A stretch of DNA of 64,000 bases from Turnera subulata (taxonomy: Eukaryota; Streptophyta; Magnoliopsida; Malpighiales; Passifloraceae): NCBI GenBank assembly GCA_028386065.3, contig JAKUCV010001313.1:1-64000 (forward strand), given 5' to 3'. A program made the translations under genes and the position numbers. Below the pieces are notes generated by a model. It made no database searches. It saw only the letters and a program-made list of their open reading frames with translations, and was not told the DNA's origin. This document shows positions 25,560 to 37,703 of the stretch, one piece after another (positions within the stretch are counted from its first letter, which is position 1; each line of letters begins with the position of its first letter).

Positions 25560-26000
25560 TAGTAATTAATCGTAAATGTGCAAATGTGCTACACTAGAGA
25601 AATCAGCAAAGTGTCCAGCCAAGAATGACACCGATAGACCTCCTTGTTTTGCCCAAAATGAATCTGCACACCAATTCTCTTCCCCACAAGTACATGTAAA
25701 AACTCCAAATGCCAAGACCGCTGCCGAAGAGCCCAGATATTAGAAATGATGCGCATTACAATGGGCCAACAACAGCAACCTCAGTAGTCAGTCACAAGAC
25801 CAATTGCATCAATGGAATCCGACTCCAAGATCACCAGTACTCGATAACCCTTCTTTTTTTTTTTTTTTGATGTCAAAAAAAAAAAAAGTTCTGCCACCAA
25901 TCCATATTGGTGCCACACCCAAGTAGAAAGCAAAACCTCCCAACCACCCACGGGGAGGAGGGGCGAAGAATTAGTTTTCTTTTGGATCAAAAAAAAAAAA
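25560..26000 (-). pseudogene. Second degraded LINE RNase H-like remnant
   Basis: On the minus strand, ILESDSIDAIGLV and, after a stop, LRQRSWHLEFLHVLVGKR match the VESDS and RxWxVxFxHVxREAN segments of LINE-borne RNase H domains. The fragment is interrupted by stops and by A/T homopolymers at 25853-25869 and 25876-25887. Only a trace is left, so the limits are approximate. Confidence 0.55.
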
Positions 26001-26601
26001 AAGAGAGAGAGAGTAAAGAATGGACCACAAATTATAACCTTGTTGATTAATCATTCGCTACAAAAGTCTTCAGGGTAAAACTCATAACTAAATGGTTCGT
26101 TGCAAAAAAAAAAAAAAAAACTCATAACTATCTGTGACATTTAGTTATTCCTTTCAACTAAATGCATACATGAAAATATGTTAATTATGTGAAATTCAGA
26201 AAAATAAACTATCTCATATTGGCAACACGATTCGGATGGCATCATTTCATGAATAAACGAAGGTGTCAGTACTCCGATAGGTTAACATGCAATAAACCAT
26301 CGCAAGCAATAGGTTAGAATTGCGTAGAAATCAAAAGCAAGTATTAGAAACAGGAGCAAAGTTTCTCTAACCGCATGAAACAGCAGCAACCCTGCATTTG
26401 CCCAAGAGAAATACAAAAGGAGAAGGCCACCCTATGCAAGCCAAAGTTCCATTCATATTCAGCGCTTTACATCGTTTGTTAATCACAAAACTGCTATCAG
26501 GCACAGATTAGAACTACTATCATAGAGCCCGCAACTTAATAACTGAAACCAAACACTCAGTCCTAAAAGTGCATCCCTTCCTGTCCTATATCTGTTGTGT
26601 G

Positions 26602-29600
26602 TTAATTCGCAACTAATCTCTTGTCTGACATGATCCTTTCAGCCATCCTGCCAGCAGATTGGCCGCTCTTGCTACTGTTACCACCAATTTTTCGAGACAC
26701 AGAACGCTGCATAATTCGGATGGGGATTCCACCCAAATCAAAGTCTTCTTTCAAAGACTTCGTTAAGAACCGGATGTCAGTATCTGGAAGCTGAGTCTTC
26801 CCGCCAGTGAAGGCAACAAAAGTAGGTGGACGAGCCTTCACTTGGGTGAAATACTTGATCTTAGGCTGCGCTGCCTGATCTTTCCATGAATGCCTGCTCA
26901 TCACCTGGTTAATAAGCATATAAAATGAGTTCCATTAACCACAACTGTTAAATGGTTAGGGAGATGAAATGAAATGAAAGAACCATCTCACCTTGCGTAA
27001 CCAGCGGTTAAGTCGAGCAGTGGGCAACCGCAAACACCATTTCTTATATGTATCAGCAACCTGATGCATGACAGCTATTCGACCCCTGCATTCTAAAGCT
27101 GAAATGAACAGAATTGGTATTCCTGTCACCTGCAGAGAAATGACAATTCAATACTAAATCACTCACTCTCTCCTCAAACAAGGCATTTGCAACTTCTAAG
27201 TTTCAATAACATAATATTATTTGAAACACGATAACCAGCAGTTCCACCCCCTCCTCCCATACTGGGTCACAGGTAGTGCCTAGGGGAGGAGAGTCCTATT
27301 CCAAAGTTATGCATTCCACTGGTTCTGCCTACGGATGAGATGGGGCCTCAAAACCACGACAGCATGGGCGTGAATTAGAATGCTTTTGGGATGATAAGCT
27401 ATAACTTGGAGCAGATAGGCAATGGTGCTTCTGATAAAGTGGTTTGCGGACTTTTAGGTTTCTACAAAGATAAACAGAAAGCATATTGATGTTCCCACAT
27501 AATGTGTAATATTTCTTTTTTCAACCTTTTAAGGCAATCCCGCTTCAGTTCTATGCGTTTTTAACGTCAAGTTCTAAACCATTAATTAGATAGAATATAA
27601 AGAAGTCCTACCAGCCATTCTGTTAAGTTTCTGCTGACATACCCTTGCCACATAATCATACATCTCAACACTTCATTTCCATGCTTGCATTTGATTTATA
27701 TAAAAGACAGAAAAGGAGAAAATTGAATGAAAACGAAACAATTGACATCATATGATTGACTACGTATCTGGAAGTAGAAATAATAATAGAAAATGCATGC
27801 AATGATAAAGATTTCAAAATGGTAAATTGCTCATTGAGTTTAGCAGAAAGATGCTAACTAGTTAAGTAGAAAAGACGTGGACTCTGTGCAAGCAGCATTT
27901 ATGAGAAAAATGTTATGATCAGCATACCTGGGGTATAACTGTCTGAATTTCTAAAGGGACAGCTTCCATAACCTTCTTAACTGATGTTGAATTCTGCTTC
28001 CCATATAGAAGATCCATCTTGTTCACAACAATTACCAATCCACGGCCCTCTTCCAAAGTCTGTCTAGCTATAACCACTTCAGCATGTGTCATACTCCGTC
28101 GAGTTTTTGCAATCTAATCAGCAACAAGAGAAGCATTTTAGACAAAGAAAATACCTCTCTTTTTTTAATGGAAACGATTTGTAGTATTATATCAACAAAA
28201 TTACATCAGGTCGGGTTAGTAACCCCCAAACCCCTTTTATCAATTTGCTATGCACTTGCAGATCAAAAGGATGTGCATAGTGAAAATAAGCAAATTGATA
28301 CATCTGTTATCACTCCCATATGGGCTTCACTCTTTTCAATATATACCCAGAGTAACTGTGAATTGATTGGGATGAATTTTCAAGAATGTTGAGAAGTGGC
28401 AAGGTACCTTTAAGGGTTACCAAAAAGAAAGAAGCACTGGGAAGCAGAACAGTGAAAAACAAGTGCATACAGAAAATGAGAAACATGATTCGACTATTTC
28501 TTACTGCCATATGGCTTCACGCTTTTCAATATATATCCAAAGAGTAACTGTCATTTGATTTTTCATACAATTTTCAAGTTTTTTGAGAATCCAAAAGGTC
28601 TCTTCAACAGTTGCGAAAGAGAAACAGCAGGAAAGAGAAAGGTAAAAGTTCTAAAGAGAAACCCGCAGTTCAAATCAGCATTATGTTTTGTCCATGGCCC
28701 TAGAACCTACTTTATCTTAAGGAAAAAATTCACTTTTAATTTAGAACAAATAATTAAAAAAATGCAAAAAATAAAGTAGAATGCACTATGTGACACACCT
28801 CTTCTGCATCAAGTACCAAAGCAACGACATGAGCCCTCATCAGATTCTTCCTAGATTGCACAATGCTTAATGATGATGGCCCTTTCTCCTTTCCTATCCT
28901 TTGCATCCAACCTGCAGTGTCAACCTGAATAAGCAAAGCCCAGCAGCATCACATCATCTTGAATGTACACAAAAATAAATAAGTTAAGACCAGATTGATT
29001 TTTTTTATCGACTAATCCTTCCTACATTCGTATGAGTCACAAGCCCTCATCTTCTCAAGTTATGTCCACCTTATAGTTTTCCACCTCACATTTGATTCTT
29101 CCTCTAAATCAATTGGGACTGGGTAACCTGAACCTCATAGATCAATTCACAAGGGGTCATGTTGACATTTAAAATTTAAAATCAACCAGCATCCACCATT
29201 ATTTATAAAGCATAATTAGAGAAAATGAATGCTAACAGATAAAGAACACCGAAACCACAAGCTTATTGGACTACTTACAAACCATAAAAGAGAGGGAAAT
29301 TTCACATTCAAATTTATGTAAGATTTGGTAGGAAATGCAAAATTTCAATTGAATTTGCAATCCAGCGAACGATTTCGGCAGGCAATGAGAAGATATAATT
29401 TTTAAAATGAACTTGCAACAGAATCCCTTTTTCTTAATGCGATATTTTGATGAACTTGAGACAACTTTAAATGAAATGAGAGTGCCACAATCACCCTTTT
29501 GTGAAGAATACTGCCGCTGTAAGCCTGGTCTCCAACAACTAGGATTAACATTCTCTCAGAGCCTGAAGATGTTTTTTAATTTTCTAGAGTGTAAATATAG

Positions 29601-31141
29601 TTTTTGACTGACTATTACTACTACAAACCATTGACACCAGATAAGCAAAGTTAAGAATGATAGAAGCAAACTAAGCAATATTATGTGCTTACCAGAAAGA
29701 TAGTTCTCCCTTCATATTGGAATTCAACTCTAATTGAATCTCTGGTCAAGCCAACTTCTGGACCCACAAGCACACGCTCTTCTTGAAGCAATGTATTCAA
29801 CAAGGTTGATTTTCCAACATTAGGCCGTCCTACAATTGCTAACTGCAGTGGCAACTTAGACTCGTCCACCTCAGTGGGGTTATCAAGATGATTCAGGCCA
29901 CAAGAATCATGTAGGTTCCGATTGTCTAGCATATTCGAAATGCAGAATACAGTTAAAAGAATAATTTATACGACAGAAGCAATCAGTCCACCAACAAAGT
30001 AAATTGCAGAGACCAAAATGTAGTCTATGAATCAACTGAAGGGGCAGTTTCCACCGAAGTAGATTAAAACAAACAGTGAAGCCAAAACTTCAATATTTAG
30101 ATAGGCAGCAATAAGTTTGTTTTCAAGGCAGTCCAGTTCCCTTACTGTTTAAGAATTGGAGCATATAATCCTCGAGCAAAGGCCTTAGAGTTTCATAAAG
30201 CACAGTCATGCCCAGCCCAGTCTCGGCAGATATGGCTATAGGATCCCCAAATCCGAGCGTCCGAGCTTCAGAAATGGCTTCAGCAATGGCATCGCTGCCA
30301 TCGCACAGGGATTCACACTTATTCATGGCTACAATGGGTTTGATGCCCGGCGCATGCTTCCTCAGCCACTTTCCAACCTCCAAATCCAAAGGGTGAACAC
30401 CAGCTCTGGTCATGATACACGAAAACGAAAATTCTAATGAAGGGAAAAAGACAGTAGTAGTTAGGGGAAAACAGGTTAGGTGGTCACAAGGAGAAGAGAC
30501 CTGACGTCAATGAGGAAAAGGGCGAATTGAGTCTTGGAGAGGACATTGGCAGTGAGGGTGGCAGTTCGGTGAAGAATAGAGCCGGAAGTAGCTTCGGTTT
30601 CAAGGCCGGCAGAGTCCAAGACTGTAAAGCGCAAATCCCCCAACTTGGCAAGGCCTTGTCTGATGTCCCTGGTGACATGATCATCGGGGGTGTTGTAGAC
30701 TAGAGCCTCCCTGCGGCGGATCAAACTGGGTGCAATGCATATTCGAGATTTAAAGTAAAGAGTAAGAGTAGGAAAAGTTTTGAGTTCTTTCTAAAAAAAA
30801 AAAATGGGGAAAAAGAAAGAGACAAACCGATTGAAGAGGGCGGATTTGCCGACGTTAGGGCGGCCGACAATGATGAGGGTGGGAAGCAAAGACTGGCGAA
30901 TCTTGGTAAAGTCGAGTGGTCTTTGATACGAGGAGGAGGAGGAGGAGGAGATTGTAGCATGATCAATATCATCATCAGAATGGAGACCACTGGTGGTGGT
31001 GGTACTTGGAAGCTGATGATGATCCCCCAAAGCAGGAGAAAGAGAATGAGAACGACAAGAAAGCAGCAGCAGCAGCTTATTGTTGTTGAGTTTGGTTGAG
31101 TTGTTAATGAATAAGGAGGAGGAGGATGCTGCTGGTGTCAT
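26602..31141 (-). CDS. Der/EngA-type double GTPase, organelle-targeted (8 exons)
   Basis: Exons in coding order: 31141-30828, 30725-30501, 30405-30146, 29925-29693, 28924-28799, 28113-27928, 27129-26992, 26904-26602; phases match and give 594 residues. After a Ser/Leu-rich leader of about 75 residues (likely transit peptide) come two Era-like G domains and a C-terminal KH-like domain, the Der architecture, which acts in late assembly of the bacterial-type large ribosomal subunit. G1 is GRPNVGKS in both domains. The first domain has DSAG for G3 and NKCE for G4 in place of the usual NKxD; the second has DTAG and NKMD. The C-terminus has [14 protein letters not shown] and GIPIRIMQR, typical of the Der KH domain. 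It resembles Arabidopsis At5g39960 more than chloroplast EMB2738 (from memory), so a mitochondrial role is possible. Confidence 0.9.
28310..28590. repeat. Imperfect duplication within intron 5 of the Der gene
   Basis: CCATATGGGCTTCACTCTTT...CAATATATACCC at about 28316-28360 recurs as CCATATGGCTTCACGCTTTT...CAATATATATCC at about 28506-28555. Both are followed by AGAGTAACTGT, a TTGAT stretch and AATTTTCAAG. The copies are about 190 bp apart and differ at several positions, so this is an old local duplication in an intron. Confidence 0.75.
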
Positions 31142-31807
31142 GTCAAACAAAACACATAATCATGTTAAACAACCTAATTAATTGGACCCCTACCTCATTC
31201 GTATATGAAGAAACAGGGAGTGGATTTTACTTACAGTGAAAGTGTGAAGGGAGCATGGAAGAAGAGAACGTCCTGCTCCTGCTGTTACTGTTGCTGTTGC
31301 TGCTAAGGGTATGGGTATGGGTATGGAGAAGGAGAATAGGAGGGCTCCTCCTCCTCCTCCGCAGCGTAAGAGCAGCAGCTCGATGCCACAACCCAGACAT
31401 GCAAAAAATGATGTTTTGTTTTTGTTTTCAATTGTTGGGGCTCTAATAACAATTTTAACAAACACTTGGTGAGCAACCCAACTCAACCAAAAATAGTAAA
31501 AGGCTTTGTAAGAACAATCCCCTAAGTCGAAGTGAAACAATAGACTTCAAAAAAAAAAAAAGACTTTGAGGAGAGACATTAACCGAGAGGGATCAAAGAG
31601 AGTGCGCCATCAGATTGATTAGATTGGGTTTGAGTTTGCCGCCGAGCGGGAGTGGGAGGGGGAGATGCCAGAGGAAGAGCCGGTGAGAGAAGAAAACTAA
31701 ATAGTTACACCGCCGCTTTCTTTGTTTCTTTCCCCTTCCTCTTTTTTCTCTTTACTTGACCTGCTTCTCAAAAATTATAGTTTTATACAAAAAACTGGTA
31801 ACAAACA
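31142..31807. other. Upstream region of the Der gene, up to the tRNA gene
   Basis: It holds the 5' UTR and promoter of the minus-strand Der gene. There is a GC-rich repetitive stretch (CTGTTACTGTTGCTGTTGCTGC and GGTATGGGTATGG at about 31276-31325) and an A run at 31549-31561. A minus-strand open frame at 31190-31540 looks fortuitous. Confidence 0.45.
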
Positions 31808-31880
31808 GCCCGTCTAGCTCAGTTGGTAGAGCGCAAGGCTCTTAACCTTGTGGTCGTGGGTTCGAGCCCCACGGTGGGCG
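31808..31880 (+). tRNA. tRNA-Lys (anticodon CUU)
   Basis: The 73-nt sequence folds as a cloverleaf: acceptor GCCCGTC with GGTGGGC plus discriminator G, D-arm with TAGCTCAGTTGGTAGAG (A box), anticodon stem CAAGG/CCTTG around CTCTTAA giving anticodon CUU, and T-arm GTGGGTTCGAGCCCCAC (B box). The 3' CCA is not encoded, as expected for a nuclear gene, and there is no intron. A T5 run at about 31888-31892 can serve as the RNA polymerase III terminator. Confidence 0.97.
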
Positions 31881-32273
31881 TAATGTGTTTTTGAGTAGTT
31901 AACCCTTTTCATTTTTACCGGGACTGTTTAAGTTAATGTACAGTAATTTATCAATGATTTTTAATCTTAGGGTAATTAAATTATGGTAAATTGAGTATTG
32001 GATTCCGAAACCGAGCCTTGTCCCACGCTCGGGATTTTTCTGCGGATTTTACGGACCGAAGTTGGAATTTTTCCGGGTCCGGGAATCTTCGGAAAAAGCC
32101 GGGTTTATCCTCGAATTATCGGACCAGAAATAAGATAAGTGGGTATACCGGATATTTTCTGGTCCAGGTGGGTCACACTTCACATGCAGCATAGTAACTG
32201 CATAATTGAAGTTCAATTATTCAGCCTGTGAACTACCTATTTCACTTGTGATTAACCAGTGATCTTTGTTGCC

Positions 32274-32281
32274 TATTTAAA
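32274..32281 (+). promoter_or_regulatory. Probable LTR A1 TATA box
   Basis: TATTTAAA lies at the change from the upstream part of the LTR to its GC-rich exon-like part. The minus-strand copy A3 has TATAAAAG at the corresponding place. Transcription would start roughly 30 bp downstream. Confidence 0.5.
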
Positions 32282-33756
32282 TTCACCTCCTCTGCAAATC
32301 TTCATCACCATCTTTCTCTTTTTTCCCTGCAAAAAGGATAAAAAAAAACAAAGACCTTCCCTGCAAATCCGTTTGAACCAGAAAAGAAAAGAAAAAAAAA
32401 AAAAACAACCAACACATAGCCGACACGTCACCGCCTTCCTTCCTTCTTCTTTTTCTTTTCTGCCACCACCACAAGCCGCCGCCCGTGAGCAGCTGAGACC
32501 ACCGGCCGAGCCACCGCACGCATCACCACCTCTGCCGTCACCTTCCTCGCAGCGTCGCCGACCGGACGTCGTCCTCGTTTCTCCGATACTGCCCTCGACG
32601 CGCCGACCACAACGGAGGACCCGACGGGCTGCACCTCCTACCGCTCGTCGTTTCGCCACCCTCCTCCCCACGCCGGCGCCTCGCCCTCTCCGTCGTGCCG
32701 CCTCCTTACCTTCCGAGTTGTTTGCCTGCGTCGTTGACGACTCGCGCCGCCTCGCCTGCCGCTGGACCCGCGCGGTTCTTGGACGAAGGTGAGCATACCC
32801 GATTTGAGGAGGTCCGACCCGGGAACGTGGGTATGGGTTAACCCGCGCCTGGATGTGGTTTGGGTCTGTGGGTCGTGACCTGGGCCTTGGGCTCGTGGTC
32901 TAGGCTGACACGCCTGGGCCTATGCGCGGGCCTGGCCTGGACTGAAGGGCTCTTGCTGGCCTGGGCTTGGGTTCTTGGCCCAGTCCGAATTTAAAAAAAA
33001 AAATCTGGAGAAAAAAATTAAATGGAAGAAAATAAAAATGAGGTTGGGAAAATATATTATGGTATGGAAAATAAATATTTTGAGGAAATAATTTTGGAAA
33101 ATAGGTGGAAAAGGTTTATGGTTAGGAAATAATATTTTGGGAGAAAATAAGGGAAAATATATTCTGAAAAAAAAAATAATATTTTGGGAAGTACATACTT
33201 AAGGAATAATTATGGAAAGGGTATTATCAAGGTAATAAAATACCGGAATAGTACCCGGGTATAGGAAAAAGTATAGAAGGGTATTTTTGACACCTGAAAT
33301 AAATGGTGAATGATGATAATAATGGAATCAATCCGGGAGAGTAACCGAGCCGAGTTTATATTTAATTTCCGGTATACAGTATTAGCATGGCATTTGCATA
33401 CCATCTTATGTGTGCATATTATTTGATTGACATAGGAGTTGATAACGAGCAATTTGCTGAGGAACCGGACTTGGAACTTGCTGGACAATTCCATAATTGA
33501 TTATCGGCTAAGGTGAGGATGGATAACCCTTGTTATGTTGCCTGTAATACTCTGTGTGTTTTGTTGTCCGATTGAACTGCTGATTTGTTGATTGTTGGCT
33601 GAGTATCTGCTGTGGTTATTATTGTTGCTTTTGGACTGTGATATTGATTCTGTGGATAATATGCTGAGATTGATGTTGAACTATTGACTGTGGAAATTGA
33701 GAAAGAGGAATTGGAATATGAAATTGGAATTGATTTGAGATGTTGATACCATGTTA

Positions 33757-33961
33757 GGGTATACCAAATACCCAGTGGCTCGGATATGCCGAATATCCGT
33801 TTGGCTTTTTGTCTGTGGTTAGGGTATACCAAATACCCAGTGGCTCGGATATGCCGAATATCCGCAGTGGCTCAGATATGCCGAATATCTGGTTGGCATG
33901 TTGTTGCCTGAGGTCGGGGTATACCGAATACCCAGTGGTTTGGATATACCAAATATCCGGG
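33757..33961. repeat. Tandem array of short hairpin units in LTR A1
   Basis: Alternating units of GGGTATACCAAATACCC and CGGATATGCCGAATATCCG, linked by AGTGGCT, repeat through the stretch with small changes. Each unit is itself an inverted repeat (GGGTAT/ATACCC, CGGATAT/ATATCCG). The array sits shortly before the conserved GGTACGACCCTAGCTTG box of the LTR. Confidence 0.88.
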
Positions 33962-34602
33962 TTTTGAGATGTGGATTGGTTTTTGACCTAACATCCGGAA
34001 TTAATTGATAACCAGGTACGACCCTAGCTTGTCCAGTGACGGGGGCCCGGAAGGTAAAATTGGTAATAATAATTAAGCATTCTTTTGGCCTTGGCTCAGT
34101 TGTTGAGATATGTTGTTGCTTGTCTGTGTTTGCTTTTAAGTATTACGGTTGCTTGCATATCACTGTTTATCCTTCGTCGGTGAGCACTTCGGACTCACCC
34201 CTCGCCTGCGGGGTTTCATCCCGTAGGTTAAGTTGTTACGTAGTTCAGGTACGACGTTCGATGGCTGCTGCTTTCTCCACCTGACTCCGGATCCATACCA
34301 CCGTTGCATGTGCATAAGTCTTCCGCTGCTATTCTATTGCTTATGATGCCGTACTACATTTCCACTGCAGTGTGATATATATTGTTGTACTGCTGATTTC
34401 TTGTGATATGTATATTACTGATACTATCTGCTGCTGCTGAGAGCACTGTGTTTGGATTGAATAATGGTCCCCGAGTGTGGTGACAGTTGTATTGATAGTT
34501 GCTATTGTATAATATTTGCACGTTGTACTGTCTGTTCTATCATTATGAATAGTTTCGGCACGTGTTTACTGTGTTACGGTAAATACGGGTCGGGGCGCTT
34601 CA

Positions 34603-35357
34603 TTAAACGGTATAGCATAATTCATTACAATATTCTATAAATATTTTTATTATTTAATTGAAAATTTTTAAATTTTAAAAAGCTATAGTAAAACTTTCCA
34701 ATATTCTATGAATATCCCTAATATTTCATAAATAAAAATTATAAAAAAATTTGAAAGGTAAAGAATAATTCGTTCAAATATTCGATAAATATTTTCAGTA
34801 TTATATTAAAAATTTTAAAATTTAAAATTTATACAATAGTCAATAACAGTATTTAATAAAATATTTTAAGTACTTTATTGAAAAATTAAAAAAAATTTAA
34901 AGTTATTTTTTGGAGAAGTGAATAGCTAACATTTATCTGAAAAACAAAGAGAAAAGCAATAGAAAATAAAAAAAGAAAAAATAGAGCTTTTTTACTTGTA
35001 TACCAAAACAATTACAGAAACCAAATTACCTGATTATGCATATAAAATATATATCAAATAAATATTTTTCATTAAAATTAAATCAATCAAACAAAAGTAT
35101 GGAGTGAATTGGTTATACAAAATAGTTAGACATAAACTCAAAACTTTAAAAAAAAATAAAAAATATTAAAAAATTAAAAATAGTTATTTATTTTTATGTA
35201 GTGACCTTCTTAACTTATTAAAAAATTTTACTTGAAATTATTCATAAATTTAAAGATTTATAAGTAAAAAAAATATAATGAAAATAAAATTAATGTCATA
35301 AAAAATTATGACTCACAAAAAATTAAAAAATTGATTAATGTATGATCATGTAAATTG
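34603..35357. other. AT-rich spacer between LTR copies A1 and A2
   Basis: About 750 bp of very AT-rich DNA rich in AAATTTTAAAA-type words. There is no reading frame of interest, no primer-binding site or polypurine tract next to the LTR ends, and no tRNA or other gene. Confidence 0.6.
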
Positions 35358-37703
35358 TACCGGGACTGTAAAAATTTTTTTACCGTGATTTACTGTTTAA
35401 TTAATCTCGGGTAATTAATTCAAGGTAAATCGGGCGTCATTTTACAAAACCGAGAGTTTTCCCGCGCTCATGATTTTTCCGTGGATTTTTCGGGTCCCGG
35501 GATTTTCGGAAAAATCACACCGGAAAATAACTAAGGGGGTATCAGTTATTTTCTGGTCCGGACCGGACTCGCTCCATAATGCAGACAAGCTGCATTATTG
35601 AAGGAATCACAGGTTTCACAGTGATTCCACGGTTTTTAAAGGAAGAAGAAAGCAGGAAGGGGAAGAAGAGGAGAAGAAAAAAAGAAAAGAGAGAAAAAAA
35701 AAAAGAGAGAGACAAGAAAGAAGAGAAAAAAAAAGAGAGAAGGAAAAAAAAAAAGAAAGAAAGAAAAAAGAGAGGAACCAGGAAATAAAGAGAGAAAAGG
35801 AAAAAAAAAAAAACAAAGAGAGCCGGCAGCCACCGTCACCCTCCTCTCTTCCTCCTCCTCCTCCCGCCGTAGCCGAGCTGCTGCCTTCCTTGGACGAAGA
35901 CGATGACGAGCAACCGCCTGCAACCGTCCCTTGCTCTTCCTCTTTCACGCCGCTGCTGCCCGTCGAACCCGCCATCCTCGCCGTCCCGATCTGCTGCACC
36001 AACGAGTCGCACCTCCTGCTGCCGACGCCCTGCTGCTACCGCCACCCGAGTTGCTGCAGCTGCAACACCACGACGCCGCCTCCTCTCCTGCTTTTGCCTC
36101 CTCTCCTGCCGCCTCCCTTCCACGCCACGCCGCCTGCAACCCGCCACCACCAAGGTGAGGAAGACGACCCGATTAAGATGGTTCACGGGTCGGGTCGACC
36201 CGCGTGTTGGGAGCTGGGTTGATGGGTGGGCCGTGGTGTTTGGCCCAGGCTTTGTGCTGGGCTGAGCCTAAGGGCCTGCTCATCAGCTTGTGGGCTGAAC
36301 CAGTTGGGCCTTGGGGTTTGGATTTGGGCTTAACCCTTGGGCCTAGTCCATTAAAAAAAAAGAAAAATAATGATGAAAATATATTTTCTAAAAAAATTAA
36401 TTATATGATTATATTTTCTGGAAAGGAAATAAATGCTATATGATTTTAAGTGGAATAATTATTTTGACACATTATTATTTCTAAGAAAATAAGGTAATTG
36501 TGACATGGTTTATATCTCTTATTTATATAAAAAAAAATTATTATAGCTTAAGTATATACACTATGGATATGTTTCTAAAAAATAATATACGTATGAATAT
36601 TTTTCCTAGAAAATTATATTACGGTAAGTAGCTCTTGGGAATATATCTTGAAAAATATATATTTACGTTATCATTTGGAGAGATTATTTTATGGAAGAAA
36701 GAATATATGTTATATGATTATTTTATGGAAATAATTTTTGGGAAAGAGTATACGATATAGGAAATAATTATTTTCATGAAAATGTTTTGGAAATAAATAT
36801 GGTAGTGTATACATAATGATATCTTTTTGAAAAAAATAAAATAGTAACAATATTTGGTAATTATATTTGGCAAGTATAATAACTTAATGGAGATAATGAC
36901 GTATAACCAAGGGGGTTTAATTTACACTTTATGGCATCATAGCATACCGATTATGTGCATTTATGTGTATATATTGTTTTGTTGTATAGGTTTGACATCA
37001 GGCAGTTACCCGAGGAGCCGGCTTTGGACCGGTCATTACCTTCAGAGTTGAGTAATCGGCTAAGGTGAGGATGGATAACCCTTGATATGTGCCTGTAATA
37101 CTTTGTGTGTTTTGTTGTTTGATTGGACTGTAGAGATGGTCATTGTTGGTTATTTGACTGCTGTGGTTATTGTTGTTGCTGTTGTTGGACTGTGTTATTG
37201 GTTCCATGAATATTGTGTTGTAATTGATGTTGAACTGTTAATTGTGAATAATTGGTGATATGAAATTGTTGATGGCTTAGTCTGTGGTTAAACCTGTGAT
37301 AATGGAAGTTGAATAACTTGAGAAAGTGAATATTGGAAATTGTGACGATATATATTGTTGTTGGATGATTGATGATACGGATTTTTTGATGTCGGTTCTG
37401 TGTGCGTTTTGTTGTTATTGTTCTGCTTGATTGAGATGCTGTGTTGACTGTTATTGGTTTATTGGATACTGTGTTGTGATTGACGTTGGTTCACGAGTAA
37501 TTGATGCTATGAAACTGTTGACGGATTAGTCTGTGGAATAACTTGAGTTAATAGGAAGTCGGATAATTGTTTGACTGTTATGGATGTTGTGATTGGATAA
37601 TTGGAATAAATTATGAAATGGATAATTGGGAAAAAGAAAAGGAAAATTGGTAATTGATTTGAGATGATGATTTAATTGTCACGTAGTAAGTAGAGGTACG
37701 ACC

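Larger units (their letters stand above)
31913..34602 (+). repeat. Long Gypsy-type LTR, copy A1 (about 2.7 kb)
   Basis: It starts near the ACCGGGACTG box shared with the other copies and ends TACGGTAAATACGGGTCGGGGCGCTTCA, the 3' end shared with copy A2. The family's usual first bases (TGTAACAGCCCGGG) are not recognisable here, so the 5' limit is approximate or the end is damaged. It carries a TATA box (32274), a GC-rich exon-like stretch to a donor at 32789, an acceptor/donor pair around 33436-33512, a private tandem array (33757-33961), two hairpins (34179-34227) and an acceptor at 34248. No gag or pol follows it, so it is a solo or orphan LTR. The long Pro/Arg-rich frames at 32259-32792 come from GC-rich sequence. 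Confidence 0.82.

Noticed and set aside
32259..32792. Pro/Arg-rich 177-residue protein
   Set aside because: It lies in the GC-rich part of an LTR, the opposite strand is equally open, and other LTR copies do not keep the frame.
35579..35788. Lys/Arg/Glu-rich protein
   Set aside because: It is a reading of a purine-rich AGAAA tract within LTR A2.
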